A stretch of 50,032 nucleotides of DNA from an uncultured Clostridia bacterium (GCA_946536315.1 CAMNEH010000007.1:1-50032), one strand, 5' to 3'. Positions 37,116 through 48,808 are shown, counted from the first letter of the stretch. The notes: a model not told the origin generated them from the sequence alone. Numbers and translations: made by a program.

Positions 37116-38903
37116 TTACAGCAGCGCCTCAAGGCGATCGACCGTATCAGAGAATACCTGCATCGCGCGGTGTACCGGCGCAGGCGAGGACATGTCCACC
37201 TGATCGGTTTTCAGGGCCTCGATCGGCGGTACGCTGCAGCCCAGCGACAGGAAGCGCAGGTGGTCCTGCACAGCCGGCTCGCCCTCGGTCAGAATACGGT
37301 CCGCGATGGTGACAGCCGCGGAGAAGCTGGTGGCATACTTGTAAACATAAAAATCACGGTAGAAGTGCGGAATGCGCATCCATTCCCAGGCGATCTCATC
37401 GTCCACATGGCAAACGCCGCCGTAATAGTGCCGGTTGAGCTCATAATACATCTCGCTCAGGGATTCCTTCGTCAGCGCTTCGCCGCGTTCCGCCATTTCA
37501 TGGCTCTTCTTTTCAAACGCCGCGAACATGGTCTGACGGATGACCGTGGTCCTGAACGACTCCAGCAGGTCGTTGAGCAGATATTTCAGCATGTCGGGCT
37601 GATCCCGGTACTGCTGCTGCAGGTAGCGGTTCAGCAGCATTTCGTTGCAGGTGGAGGCGACCTCCGCGACAAACAGCGAGTAATTCGCCTTGGCGAAGGG
37701 CTGCGTCCGGTCGCTGAAATAGGAGTGCATGGTGTGTCCCAGTTCATGTGCCAGCGTCGACGCGGAATCCAGGTTGTTTTCAAAGTTCAGGAGCACGAAG
37801 GGATGGACCCCGTACACGCCGTTGCTGTACGCACCGGAGCGCTTCGCCTTATTCTCATATACGTCGATCCAGCGCTCGCTGAACGCGCGGCGGAGCACGT
37901 CGCCGTATTCCTGTCCGAGCGGCGCCAGGGCTTTGAGCACCAGTTGCTGCGCCTGCGCGTAATCCATCGGCAGCTCCGCGGTCCCGATCATCGGCACATA
38001 CAGGTCGTACATGTGCAGCTCGTCCACATTCAGCAGACGCCGGCGGATACTCAGGTAACGGTTCAGCGTGGGCAGGGCCGCGTCGACCTCCCGCAGCAGG
38101 TTCTCATACACGCTGACCGGCACCTGGTCCGGGTCGAGCGCAGACTGCAGGGCGCTTTCGTAGTGCCTGACCTGCGCCTCAAATACGTGGCGCTTGACTG
38201 ACCCGCTGTACAGCGCGGCGATGGTCCCGCCAAACGCGCCATACGCGGCATGCATTCCGGTGAAGGCCGCCGCGCGGACCTTCCGGTCCCGGCTGCGGAG
38301 CAGCGTCTGATACTTGCCGTGGCTCAGCCGCGTCTCCCCGCCGTCCTCGTCCGGCACCATCGGCATCGGCAGCTCGACGTCCGACAGCATCCCAAACGCG
38401 TTGGAAGGCGTCTGCAGCGCGTCGGACGCCATAGCCAGCAGCTGTTCCTGTTCGGCGGGCAGGGTATGCGCGCTGGTGCGCAGGATCTCCTGAATGAACA
38501 CGGTATAGTCCTGCAGCTCCGGATCGTCCAGGAGCGCGGTCAGCGCATCGCGCGGCATGGCCAGCAATTCCGGTGTCAGGTAAGCGCCGGCAGCCTCGAT
38601 CGCGGCGGCCAGGGTCTGGATCCTGGCCAGGCGGGCGGTCGCGTCGCCGTCGCTCCCGTCGCTGTCATGCTTCATCATGGCATAGGAATACAGCTTCTCG
38701 ACGCGCTCCATCACTTCAAAATAGAAGGCGATCATTTTTCCGGGACAGTCCGCCACATGGCCCTTTCCGGCGGCGACCTGCGCCGTCAGCGCCTGCACGG
38801 TGTTCATTTCGCTCTCGAAGGCCTCAGCAGATTCAAATATATCCTCAAGCCGCCATTGAAACGCTGCGTCCATTTCGCCGCGCGCTTTCAATTCCTTGCT
38901 CAT
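37116..38903 (-). CDS. pepF: Oligoendopeptidase F (M3 family)
   Basis: STLAHELGHTMHSYFSD (HEXXH) and pepF-like N-terminus; AAGGAGG RBS before the ATG at 38903. Confidence 0.93.
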   Translation of the reverse strand: MSKELKARGEMDAAFQWRLEDIFESAEAFESEMNTVQALTAQVAAGKGHVADCPGKMIAFYFEVMERVEKLYSYAMMKHDSDGSDGDATARLARIQTLAAAIEAAGAYLTPELLAMPRDALTALLDDPELQDYTVFIQEILRTSAHTLPAEQEQLLAMASDALQTPSNAFGMLSDVELPMPMVPDEDGGETRLSHGKYQTLLRSRDRKVRAAAFTGMHAAYGAFGGTIAALYSGSVKRHVFEAQVRHYESALQSALDPDQVPVSVYENLLREVDAALPTLNRYLSIRRRLLNVDELHMYDLYVPMIGTAELPMDYAQAQQLVLKALAPLGQEYGDVLRRAFSERWIDVYENKAKRSGAYSNGVYGVHPFVLLNFENNLDSASTLAHELGHTMHSYFSDRTQPFAKANYSLFVAEVASTCNEMLLNRYLQQQYRDQPDMLKYLLNDLLESFRTTVIRQTMFAAFEKKSHEMAERGEALTKESLSEMYYELNRHYYGGVCHVDDEIAWEWMRIPHFYRDFYVYKYATSFSAAVTIADRILTEGEPAVQDHLRFLSLGCSVPPIEALKTDQVDMSSPAPVHRAMQVFSDTVDRLEALL

Positions 38904-38938
38904 GTGTCTGTCCTCCTTATATATCCTTTCACATTCAG

Positions 38939-39595
38939 TCATTCATTCTCGCTGATACCGCCCGGCTCTTCCCAGGGCTCAAAGCCCTCGCTCAGCCATA
39001 AAAGCTCCGCCATGCCGTTCGTCTGCTCGGTGAGACTGGTTTCTACCGTATCGCGGTCCTGTGTCCTCACCGCCAGCGTCACCTCGACGTCCGCGCCGAA
39101 CGACGTTTCCGCCACGCGGACAGGCAGGCGGCCCAGCGCATACTGCACCTTATCCCACAGCGCGTATGGGACGGACATCATTCCCCTCACGGTCGCCGCC
39201 ATCCTGACGACGCGGGACGCGTTCAGCGCCACCGCACAGGAATGCGAATATGCGCGCACCAGGCCGCCCGCGCCGAGGAGGATGCCGCCGAAATAGCGCG
39301 TCACCACCACACAGCAGTCGACCACCTGGCGCTTGCGCAGCACCTCCATCATCGGCATGCCCGCCGTGCCGGAAGGCTCGCCGTCATCGCTGAAGCGCAT
39401 GATGCCCGCATTCCGGCCGATGATATACGCGTAGCAGTGATGCGTCGCATCGCGGTAGCGCGCACGCTGCGCCTGCAGAAACCGCAGCGCGTCCTCCTCC
39501 GCCGCGCAGGGAGCCGCGGCGCAGAGGAACCGGCTTTTCTGCACGACGTATTCCTCCTGCGCGGCCCTGAGCAGTGTCAGGTATCCGCCGTTCAT
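38939..39595 (-). CDS. YigZ/IMPACT family protein
   Basis: KSRFLCAAAPCAAEEDALRFLQ, ATHHCYAYIIG, FSDDGEPSGTAGMPMMEVLRKRQVVDCCVVVTRYFGGILLGAGGLVRAYS. Confidence 0.93.
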   Translation of the reverse strand: MNGGYLTLLRAAQEEYVVQKSRFLCAAAPCAAEEDALRFLQAQRARYRDATHHCYAYIIGRNAGIMRFSDDGEPSGTAGMPMMEVLRKRQVVDCCVVVTRYFGGILLGAGGLVRAYSHSCAVALNASRVVRMAATVRGMMSVPYALWDKVQYALGRLPVRVAETSFGADVEVTLAVRTQDRDTVETSLTEQTNGMAELLWLSEGFEPWEEPGGISENE

Positions 39596-40776
39596 GCGCG
39601 CCCGAAGGTTTCTTCCAGTAGCCGCATGCCGCGGATGATCTCATCCGGCGTGGATTTTGAAAAATTCAGGCGGAAGGTATTCTCATGTCCCCCCTCCGGG
39701 TAAAAATGCGTGCCGGGAACATAGGCCACGCCCTTTTCCACCGCGCGGGCCAGAAGCTCAGTCGCGTTCAGGCCTTTCTCCAGGCTCGCGAAGATGAACA
39801 GTCCGCCTTCCGGACGGGTGTAGGACGCCACGGTCTTCATGCCCTGCAGCGCGTCCAGCATGGTATTCAGCTGCGCGGCATAATCCCCGAGGATGCCGGC
39901 GACATGCTTTTCCAGCCAGCCTCGGCGGATGTACTCATCGCACATCGCCTGGTTGAGCAGCCCGGTATGCAGGTCCGAGCCCTGCTTGGCGATCACACAC
40001 TTGCGCAGAATGCCCGGCTCCGCGACTAAGAATCCCACGCGCAGGCCGGGAGAAATGACCTTGGAAAAGCTGCCCAGAAAGACGACCCAGCCCTCGCGGT
40101 CGAAGGATTTGATGGTCGGCAGCTCCTCTCCCACGTATCTCAGGTCGTGATACGGATCGTCCTCTGCGACCACCACGCCATACTTTTCGGCCAGCGCGGC
40201 GATCGTCTTGCGGCGTTCCAGCCCGAGCGTACAGCCGGTAGGGTTCTGGAACGTGGGGATCGTGTAGATCATTTTCGGATGATGCCGGACGATCTTCCGC
40301 TCCAGGTCCACGGGGTCCATGCCCTCGCTGTCGCTCTCCACGGGCACCAGATTTGCCCTGAACAGCCGCATGCTCTGCATATTTCCGAGGAAAGTCGGGT
40401 TTTCCACGAGGATGGTGTCCCCCGGATCAATCAGCGCGGACAGGAGCAGCTGCATTCCCTGCGTCGATCCGGTGGTCGGCAGCACCCCATTGGCAGACAT
40501 ATCGACGCCGAAGTGCGCCTGCACATAAGTCCTGAGGGTCTCGACGAAGGGCGGATACCCTTCCGTCGCGCCGTACTGCAGAATCCGTTTGCCGTCGCTG
40601 CGCAGCACCTCTGCGGCGATCTGCGCCATCTCTCCGTCCGGCAGCGCGCTTTCGGAGGGATTTCCGCCCGCGAATGAGATCATGCCCGGCCTGGCGAGCA
40701 GTTTGAAGATTTCACGGATCGCGCTGCCGCTGACGCCCTCAAATCGCGCCGCGTACTTTACCTGGTCCACTTTCAT
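39592..40776 (-). CDS. PLP-dependent aminotransferase (2-aminoadipate/LysN-like fold type I)
   Basis: ISFAGGNPSESALP, LQYGATEGYPPFVETL, GSFSKVISPGLRVGFLVA; GGGGAGGA RBS before the ATG at 40776. Confidence 0.92.
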   Translation of the reverse strand: MKVDQVKYAARFEGVSGSAIREIFKLLARPGMISFAGGNPSESALPDGEMAQIAAEVLRSDGKRILQYGATEGYPPFVETLRTYVQAHFGVDMSANGVLPTTGSTQGMQLLLSALIDPGDTILVENPTFLGNMQSMRLFRANLVPVESDSEGMDPVDLERKIVRHHPKMIYTIPTFQNPTGCTLGLERRKTIAALAEKYGVVVAEDDPYHDLRYVGEELPTIKSFDREGWVVFLGSFSKVISPGLRVGFLVAEPGILRKCVIAKQGSDLHTGLLNQAMCDEYIRRGWLEKHVAGILGDYAAQLNTMLDALQGMKTVASYTRPEGGLFIFASLEKGLNATELLARAVEKGVAYVPGTHFYPEGGHENTFRLNFSKSTPDEIIRGMRLLEETFGRA

Positions 40777-40793
40777 GTAGTCTTCCTCCCCAT

Positions 40794-41219
40794 TCATTCT
40801 GCGCTTTTGGCCTCGGACGACATCAGCAGCCGGTAGGTATCCTCCCCGACGATGCCGTCCGCCTTCAGGCCGTTGGCGCGTTGAAAACTGAGCACAGCTT
40901 CCCTGGTGCCGGCGCCGAATTGCGCGTCCGGTTCATAAGGGTAATAGCCAAGCGCCCTGAGCCGTTCCTGCACTGTGTACACCGCCTGCCCCATCGCGCC
41001 CGTCCCCAGCTGAAGCGCCGTGGGGCTGGGCGTCTGAGCGTCGTAAACATAGGATACCCGCTTCGGCGCCGCGCTGGGCGTCGGGGTCAGCCCCGACAGA
41101 GCGCGGTATTCGCCGTCCCTGCGCGCGGCGGCGGACAGCAGCGCGACGCAGACAGCCAGTATCAGCAGCGTCACGACCGCAAAAACGCCCCATGCCTGTC
41201 CAGAACGTTTTCCTGGCAC
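40794..41219 (-). CDS. Peptidoglycan-binding domain protein
   Basis: N-terminal TM; VYTVQERLRALGYYPYEPDAQFGAGTREAVLSFQRANGLKADGIVGEDTYRLL. Confidence 0.85.
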   Translation of the reverse strand: MPGKRSGQAWGVFAVVTLLILAVCVALLSAAARRDGEYRALSGLTPTPSAAPKRVSYVYDAQTPSPTALQLGTGAMGQAVYTVQERLRALGYYPYEPDAQFGAGTREAVLSFQRANGLKADGIVGEDTYRLLMSSEAKSAE

Positions 41220-41251
41220 CGCCGTTCCTCCCCTCGCGAAAAATACGTCTT

Positions 41252-41281
41252 ATTATATCGCTGACAGAGGGGATATGTCAA
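41252..41281 (-). promoter_or_regulatory. Promoter TTGACA - 18 bp - TATAAT for the 40794 operon
   Basis: Reverse complement of tgtcaa (41276-41281) and attata (41252-41257). Confidence 0.75.
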
Positions 41282-41295
41282 ATCCAAGCAGCTTC

Positions 41296-42726
<1,431 letters not shown>

Positions 42727-42740
42727 TATACCAAAACCAT

Positions 42741-42776
42741 CTGAGCCCCTCCTTCACGGAGGGGCTCAGTTTGTTT
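42741..42776 (+). terminator. Rho-independent terminator after eno
   Basis: ctgagcccctcc-ttcac-ggaggggctcag followed by tttgttt. Confidence 0.92.
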
Positions 42777-42790
42777 GGCGGCGTCCCGGA

Positions 42791-44401
42791 TCAGCCGAGG
42801 TGCCGCTTCAGCGTCGCGCGGACCGCGCCGGGGCCGGCGATTTCCTCCAGGAAGTAGCCCTCGATGCGCGGGCCGAGCGGGAGCGTGGTCAGATCGCTGC
42901 CAAACAGTAGACGATTCGATAGGATCGGTTTCAGGCGATCGCCCACACTGTCAGGATTCCCCAGGGTGATGCCGCTCAGATGCGCCTGCAGATCCTCCAG
43001 CATGGGATCGCTGGACAGGGGCATCGCGTTCCCCTGATCGTCCACGCCCAGGAGATATCGCAGCCATCCCGCGATGGCCAGCGGCAACGCCACCAGATCA
43101 TCCATGGGACGGTTGCCTTCCACGTAGCTTTTGATGGTTTCGCCAAAGCGGATACCGACCTTCAGCGAGGTATCCGTCGCGATGCGCTGCGGCGTATCCG
43201 GCATGAACGGATTGGGAAGGCGCTCGTTGATCACCTCGTCAATGAACTTTTTCGGACTCAGGATGCCAGGATCCGTCACCACGGGCAGACCTTCCTGATA
43301 GCCCAGGCGTCCAACCAGCCTGACCAGGTCCGCGTCCTTCATTTCATCGCAGATCCGCGTATAGCTGAGCAGACAGCCGTAGACCGCCAGGGCGGTATGC
43401 AGCGGATTCAGGCAGGTCGTCACCTTCATCCGTTCGGTGCGGTTGACCGTCGCCCGGTCCGTGAAATACAGGCCCGCCTTCTCCAGCGGAGGACATCCGT
43501 TGGGGAAATGGTCCTCCACGACCAGGTACTGCGGCTTTTCCGCGTTGACAAACGGCGCGACAAACGATCCGCGCGGCGTTTTGATCGGGGCCATGTCCTC
43601 GATGCCGGCGGCTTCCAGCATCTTCTGCACCTCCGCGTCGGGGCGCGGGGTGATTTTGTCGATCATGCTCCAGGGGAAAGCGACCCGGGATTCATCGCTC
43701 AGCCACGCCACAAACGCTTCCGGGACCAGCCCGACGCGCGCCCAGGCGCGGGCGATCTCCAGCACGCTGGCCTGAAGCTTTTCGCCGTTGTGGCTGCAAT
43801 TGTCCATGCTGACCACTGCCAGCGGATGCCCGCCGTTCAGATAACGGTGAAGCAGGAGCGCGGTGACAATACTCATCGCGTGGCGCGGGCGCGCGGGCCC
43901 GGCCGCCAGGTCTTCTGCGACCACCGGCAGGTACTCGCCGTTCATCTGGCGCAGCGCATAGCCCTTTTCCGTAATGGTGAACGACACCATCTGCAGTGAC
44001 GGCGCGGCGAAAATATCCCTCAGGCGGGCGTACTCCTCTGCCGCCTCAGGACTGGCCACGAGCGCCTCGGAGACAGAGGCGATGATTTCCTTGTCGATGG
44101 TCGCGTTGGCGTTCAGGGTCACGCTCATCGTCAGGTTGTCATACCCGCCATAGATCATGCGGATGTTATCCACATCAAACGTATCCGCGGCAATGATGCC
44201 GTATTCGCTTTCCCCGGCGTCCAACAGCCGCTGCTGCAGCACGGCGATGAAGGCGCGGAAGATGTTGCCCGCGCCAAAGTGCACCCAGATCGGGTGCGCA
44301 TACGTCTTTTCGCGCATCGCGCGCACGTCAAACGCGGGCAGCCGGACGCCTGCCTGCCGCCATTCGTCCCGGCGCCCGAGGGAATCCAGACTGACTTTCA
44401 T
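42791..44401 (-). CDS. uxuB: Mannitol dehydrogenase family protein / fructuronate reductase
   Basis: HFGAGNIFRAFIAVLQQRLL, VSMDNCSHNGEKLQ, FPWSMIDKITPRP; adjacent to uxuA. Confidence 0.88.
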   Translation of the reverse strand: MKVSLDSLGRRDEWRQAGVRLPAFDVRAMREKTYAHPIWVHFGAGNIFRAFIAVLQQRLLDAGESEYGIIAADTFDVDNIRMIYGGYDNLTMSVTLNANATIDKEIIASVSEALVASPEAAEEYARLRDIFAAPSLQMVSFTITEKGYALRQMNGEYLPVVAEDLAAGPARPRHAMSIVTALLLHRYLNGGHPLAVVSMDNCSHNGEKLQASVLEIARAWARVGLVPEAFVAWLSDESRVAFPWSMIDKITPRPDAEVQKMLEAAGIEDMAPIKTPRGSFVAPFVNAEKPQYLVVEDHFPNGCPPLEKAGLYFTDRATVNRTERMKVTTCLNPLHTALAVYGCLLSYTRICDEMKDADLVRLVGRLGYQEGLPVVTDPGILSPKKFIDEVINERLPNPFMPDTPQRIATDTSLKVGIRFGETIKSYVEGNRPMDDLVALPLAIAGWLRYLLGVDDQGNAMPLSSDPMLEDLQAHLSGITLGNPDSVGDRLKPILSNRLLFGSDLTTLPLGPRIEGYFLEEIAGPGAVRATLKRHLG

Positions 44402-44415
44402 TTCTGTTTCTCCTC

Positions 44416-45492
44416 TCATGCCCGGGCTTCGCGGTCGATGGCTTCCCACAGACCGTTCAGGTACGCCGCGCCGAGCGCGCGGTCGTACAGGCCGTAGCCG
44501 GGGCGGCCCTGCTCGTCCCAGATCATGCGCCCGTGGTCCGGTCGGATATAAGTGTCCGGGCAGGTATCATAGATGGCCTTCATGATGGCATACATGTCCA
44601 GATCCCCGGTCGAGGAGAGATGCGCCGCCTCGCGGAAGTGGTGATGCCCCAGGTACTTCACATTGCGGACGTGCATCGCCCCAATGCGGTTCATTTCGCC
44701 GAAGTGGCGGATGATGGCGGGGATGTCGTTGTCCGGACTGCTGCCCAGCGAGCCGGTGCACAGGCACAGCGTATTGGCCGGACTGTCATGCAGCGCCACC
44801 ATCTTATCAAAATCGTCCTGGCTGTGCGTGATGCGAGGCAGGCCGAAGATCGGCCAGGCGGGATCGTCCGGATGGCAGGCCATGCGCACGCCGACCTCCT
44901 CGCAGACCGGAATCACCGCGTCCAGGAAATACTTGAAGTTCTTTCGCAGATCGTCCGGCCCGATGTTCTCATATTGTTTGAGCGTCTTTTCAAGCAGGGC
45001 GAGCCGCTCCGGCTCCCAGCCGGGCAGCGTGAAGCCGTGGCTGTCTTCGGCGGTCTTGCGCACGATTTCCAGCGGACCCATTTCTCCCAGGTCTTTTTCA
45101 TCAAAATACAGGCTGTTGCTGCCATCCTCCGGGATCACCCGCGCCAGGTCCGTGCGCAGCCAGTCAAACACGGGCATAAAATTGTAAATAATGACCTTTA
45201 CACCGTTCCTGGCCAGCATGCGGATGGTGGAAATATAATTGGCGATGTACTCGTCCCTGCCCGCGACGCCCATTTTGATATCTTCGTGGACGTTGACGGA
45301 CTCGATCACCTCGATCTCCAGCCCGGCGGCATTGACCTCGTTCTTCAGGGCGACAAACTCGTTCTCCGGCCAGTCCGCTCCTGCAGGCTTGTCCAGAAGT
45401 CCCATCAGGCCGGTCATCCCGGGGATCTGCTTGACGTATTTCAGCGGAATCGGATCGGATTGGCTGCCATACCAGCGGAAAGTCATTTTCAT
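44416..45492 (-). CDS. uxuA: Mannonate dehydratase
   Basis: [93 protein letters not shown]. Confidence 0.96.
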   Translation of the reverse strand: MKMTFRWYGSQSDPIPLKYVKQIPGMTGLMGLLDKPAGADWPENEFVALKNEVNAAGLEIEVIESVNVHEDIKMGVAGRDEYIANYISTIRMLARNGVKVIIYNFMPVFDWLRTDLARVIPEDGSNSLYFDEKDLGEMGPLEIVRKTAEDSHGFTLPGWEPERLALLEKTLKQYENIGPDDLRKNFKYFLDAVIPVCEEVGVRMACHPDDPAWPIFGLPRITHSQDDFDKMVALHDSPANTLCLCTGSLGSSPDNDIPAIIRHFGEMNRIGAMHVRNVKYLGHHHFREAAHLSSTGDLDMYAIMKAIYDTCPDTYIRPDHGRMIWDEQGRPGYGLYDRALGAAYLNGLWEAIDREARA

Positions 45493-45536
45493 AGTGCATC
45501 GTTCCTTTCAGAGTGTTTGATCAGGCAGACTCTAAT

Positions 45537-45566
45537 CAGCGCCGCCGTGATGTCGCGGCAGCGCTG
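45537..45566 (-). repeat. Hairpin/inverted repeat between the SH3 gene and uxuA
   Basis: cagcgccgccg - 8 nt - cggcagcgctg, 10/11 complementary plus one possible G-U pair; no T-tract. Confidence 0.55.
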
Positions 45567-45597
45567 TCATCTCAGAATTCGTTGCGTATCAGGCGCA

Positions 45598-46092
45598 TTA
45601 CCTGGGAATCTTGATCAGGTCACGATATACAAAGCCCGTTTTGCCGTCATACCTGACTTTGTACCACGCGCCTGTCCGGCCCACCACCTGCATGGTTTTG
45701 CCCCGGCGCACGGTCAGGATCCGGTCATAGTTCTTGCCCGGTCCCCGGCGCATATACACGTTTTTCAGCGCGACCGCCGTGCCGCTGGCGGATTCGGCTG
45801 CCTTCACGACCGGAGCGACCGTCTTTTTCAGGTAGCGCGGATGCATCCAGCCCTTGGTGCCGTCCTTGGTCTTCACGTAGTACCAGCCCCTGGAAGACCT
45901 GAGCAGCGTGACCACCGTGCCCTTTTTATACCTGGCCTTCACGGTATAGTCCATGCCCGGCCCGGTGCGCATGCGCAGGTAATTGGTCGTCACCTTCAGC
46001 AGCGTGTCCGCGCAGGCGGTCATCGGCGCCATCGACGTGAACAGCGTCACGCTCAGCAGAAGCAGCGCCAGCATTGAACGGAAGCGTTTCAT
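45598..46092 (-). CDS. Exported protein with two SH3b domains
   Basis: Signal peptide; NYLRMRTGPGMDYTVKARYKKGTVVTLLRSSRGWYYVKTKDGTKGWMHPRYL and NVYMRRGPGKNYDRILTVRRGKTMQVVGRTGAWYKVRYDGKTGFVYRDLI. Confidence 0.88.
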   Translation of the reverse strand: MKRFRSMLALLLLSVTLFTSMAPMTACADTLLKVTTNYLRMRTGPGMDYTVKARYKKGTVVTLLRSSRGWYYVKTKDGTKGWMHPRYLKKTVAPVVKAAESASGTAVALKNVYMRRGPGKNYDRILTVRRGKTMQVVGRTGAWYKVRYDGKTGFVYRDLIKIPR

Positions 46093-46253
46093 CAGTTCAT
46101 CCCTCCCAAAGCTGATTTTTGCATAAAAATCTGCTGTCTACATCATAGCATAACAGTACCGAAATGCAACGAAGGAACTGTGACAAACCTATTACAATTT
46201 GATGACAGCCCGGTCCGGATCAATGGGGGGCGTCCGTATGCCGCAAACCTCCT

Positions 46254-47555
46254 TTATCGCAGGATTTCCGTCACGACGCGGCCGTCCGTGTCGGGCATTC
46301 CGAAGCCAAGGCTCGCGGCGACAGTCGGCGCGATGTCGACGATGCTCGCCTTTTCCACCACCGCTCCCGGACGGATATCCGGCCCGAACGCCATCAGGCA
46401 GGGCTGCGGTCCCTTGTCCGGGCGGTAACCGTGCGTGCCGTGCGCCAGCTTGTAATCGCTCACGTCGATCGGCCGGATCACCGGCTCGCGCCAGTCGTTG
46501 CCAAAGGAGTAGGTGCCGTTGGTTTCGAGCACGAAGCTGAAGCCGCCGCTGAGGCGCTCTTCTTTCCGCGCTTCCTCGGTGGTCATGACGCGTTCGATGC
46601 CATATACGCCTTCCCGGACGGCCGCCTCGAGCACGCCCTGCACCTCGCGGCGCACGCCCTCGTCCTCCGGATGCTTCAGCCAGACCTGGCAGGAAGCGCC
46701 CATCGACTTGCACATGGCCCGGTAATCCCTGACCGACCCGTCCGGATTCACGTCGATCAGTCCGGCCCGGCGGAGCAGAACGTTGGGCAGCACACTGCCC
46801 CTCACGTCGATCTGGCCATGGTCACTGACCACAAAAAAATTGGTCTGATCGCGGATCCCGGCGTTCTCCAGCGCCTGAAAGATGTCCGCCAGCCATACGT
46901 CGCACTCATGCAGGCCGTGGATCACCTTGTCGGAAAAGACCCCGGTCTCGTGCCGGTACCCGTCGATATTGGCAGGGTGCAGCATCAGCAGGTTGGGCCG
47001 AAAACGCTCGATCATGTCACAGGCGCAGGCGTTGACGAACTTCTCGCCCCAGGGATGCTGGCGCACATGTCCATGGAGCAGGTGAATGTTTCTGTACACG
47101 ATGTCCATGGTCTCGTCGCTGCTGCCGGACGCGCGGTAGCATTCCGCCTCATCCTCGCCGGGATTCTGCGGCCAGTACTCGTTCACCAGCCAGTCGATAT
47201 GCGGGTGATTTCCCGTCACCGGCCAGTACACCGCGGCCGTCGTCAAGCCCTGCGCCTTGGCGCGGTCAAAGATGTCCGGCACCTTCACGATATCATTGAA
47301 ATGCTCCCACTTGGAGGAAACCTCCTCCAGGATCGTCTGCTCGTTATTGACGACGCCGTGACGGTCGGGATAGCAGCCCGTGCGCATGCTGGTATGGCAC
47401 GGGTAGGTGATGGTCGGATAGATGGAACGGTTGTGCCTGATCACCGCCGCCTGCCGCCACACGCTGCCAAAGGCGGGCAGCGTCTTCAGGACGTCCAGAT
47501 CCTCGCACACCAGCGCGTCCTCGCTGATGACCACCGCGTATTTTGCTTTTGCCAT
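46254..47555 (-). CDS. Type I phosphodiesterase / nucleotide pyrophosphatase (alkaline phosphatase superfamily)
   Basis: SIYPTITYPCHTSMRTGCYPDRHGVVNN and FFVVSDHGQIDV. Confidence 0.9.
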   Translation of the reverse strand: MAKAKYAVVISEDALVCEDLDVLKTLPAFGSVWRQAAVIRHNRSIYPTITYPCHTSMRTGCYPDRHGVVNNEQTILEEVSSKWEHFNDIVKVPDIFDRAKAQGLTTAAVYWPVTGNHPHIDWLVNEYWPQNPGEDEAECYRASGSSDETMDIVYRNIHLLHGHVRQHPWGEKFVNACACDMIERFRPNLLMLHPANIDGYRHETGVFSDKVIHGLHECDVWLADIFQALENAGIRDQTNFFVVSDHGQIDVRGSVLPNVLLRRAGLIDVNPDGSVRDYRAMCKSMGASCQVWLKHPEDEGVRREVQGVLEAAVREGVYGIERVMTTEEARKEERLSGGFSFVLETNGTYSFGNDWREPVIRPIDVSDYKLAHGTHGYRPDKGPQPCLMAFGPDIRPGAVVEKASIVDIAPTVAASLGFGMPDTDGRVVTEILR

Positions 47556-47591
47556 TGCGTCCGCTCCTTTTTCATGCCTGACCAGGCTTGC

Positions 47592-48635
47592 TTAATCGAT
47601 GGATTCAAACTCAAAGCTGGTCCAGGGCACGCTGACCGGCTTGTTTTCGACGATGATTTCGTAAATGTGCCTGAGCAGCGGGAAATCCTCCGCCTTCAGT
47701 GCCCCCTGCGCGATCTTCTTCTGCACCGCGCGCGCTGAGCGCGTGGCGATCACGATGGATTCCAGCGTCACGCCCTTCAGCTCGGCCATCGCCTCGTCAA
47801 ACGAAAGGCCGCGGCCCAACAGCGTGCCGATGCGGCGGGTGCGTCCGCCGTACACCGTGACATACAGGTCGCCGATCCCCATCAGGACGCTTTCCTCCCG
47901 CGCGCCCATATACTCCAGCAGGCGCTTCATTTCCTTCGCGCTCTGCCCGAACAGCGCCGCCTGCGAATTGTAGTGCAGCGCGCCGATCCTTCCGTCCCGC
48001 TTTTCGGCCAGACCGACCGCCAGGGTCACGCAGAGCGCATAGGCGTTCTTCATTGCCACCGCCGCCTCGATGCCGACGACATCCGTGGAGATGCTGATAT
48101 GATAATAGGATGTTTCAAAGAGGCCCTTGATCCAGCGAAGCAATTCAGGGTCCTTCCCGCAGAAGGCCACCTCAGTGTCATCCAGGTCGGCCAGCTCATA
48201 GCTGGTGCAGGGCCCGCCGACCGCATTCAGCCTGAGCCCCCGGTAGCCCGACCGGGCTTCAAACAGCTCCGGGTACACGTGCAGCCCGCCATCCTCGTCA
48301 TCCATCATCCCCTTGGTGACCGTCAGGACCGGCAGCCGCGGATCGATCACCTTCAGCACATATTCAGAAAACCAGTCCACGCCGAACGAGCTCACACCCC
48401 CCACCAGTAGATCGGCCCCGTCAAGCGCTTCGCTCATCTGCTCAAACTGGTAATACCGGTAGCTATCCGGCAATCGGCGCTTTAATGTCAGGTGTTCGCC
48501 GGTCGCCCCCGCATGATCGATGATGTCCCGGTCCAGCGGCGTGCCCACCAGGCGGACCTCATGCCCGTTGTGCGCGGCGGGAATCCCGATCGCGCTGCCC
48601 ATCATGCCCGCGCCGACGATCGCAATGATACTCAA
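47592..48635 (-). CDS. Divergent glycerol-3-phosphate dehydrogenase (GpsA)-like NAD(P)-dependent protein
   Basis: Rossmann motif IAIVGAGMMGSAIGIPAAHNGHEVRLVG; AVAMKNAYAL and GIGDLYVTVYGGRTRRIGTLLGRGLSFDEAMAEL; probable TTG start at 48635 with AAGGGG RBS. Confidence 0.75.
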   Translation of the reverse strand: MSIIAIVGAGMMGSAIGIPAAHNGHEVRLVGTPLDRDIIDHAGATGEHLTLKRRLPDSYRYYQFEQMSEALDGADLLVGGVSSFGVDWFSEYVLKVIDPRLPVLTVTKGMMDDEDGGLHVYPELFEARSGYRGLRLNAVGGPCTSYELADLDDTEVAFCGKDPELLRWIKGLFETSYYHISISTDVVGIEAAVAMKNAYALCVTLAVGLAEKRDGRIGALHYNSQAALFGQSAKEMKRLLEYMGAREESVLMGIGDLYVTVYGGRTRRIGTLLGRGLSFDEAMAELKGVTLESIVIATRSARAVQKKIAQGALKAEDFPLLRHIYEIIVENKPVSVPWTSFEFESID

Positions 48636-48686
48636 ATACAGCATCCCCTTTCGGCATAATCAGACAAAGCCGGAAAACCTGCTGTC

Positions 48687-48715
48687 ATTATATCGTCTCC
48701 GTATGGGCATGTCAA
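48687..48715 (-). promoter_or_regulatory. Consensus promoter TTGACA - 17 bp - TATAAT
   Basis: Reverse complement of tgtcaa (48710-48715) and attata (48687-48692), upstream of the GpsA-like gene. Confidence 0.85.
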
Positions 48716-48808
48716 TGGACTCGCCTGTTTTTTCAGGTCATAAAAGCACCGTATCAGACACAGCGTCTTCCTATCCCGTTCCGTCGATCCGTGATTCGGC
48801 TAAAATAC

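Noticed and set aside
44533-46077. 514-aa plus-strand ORF opposite uxuA and the SH3 gene
   Set aside because: Spans two well-supported minus-strand genes and their intergenic region; no domain signal.
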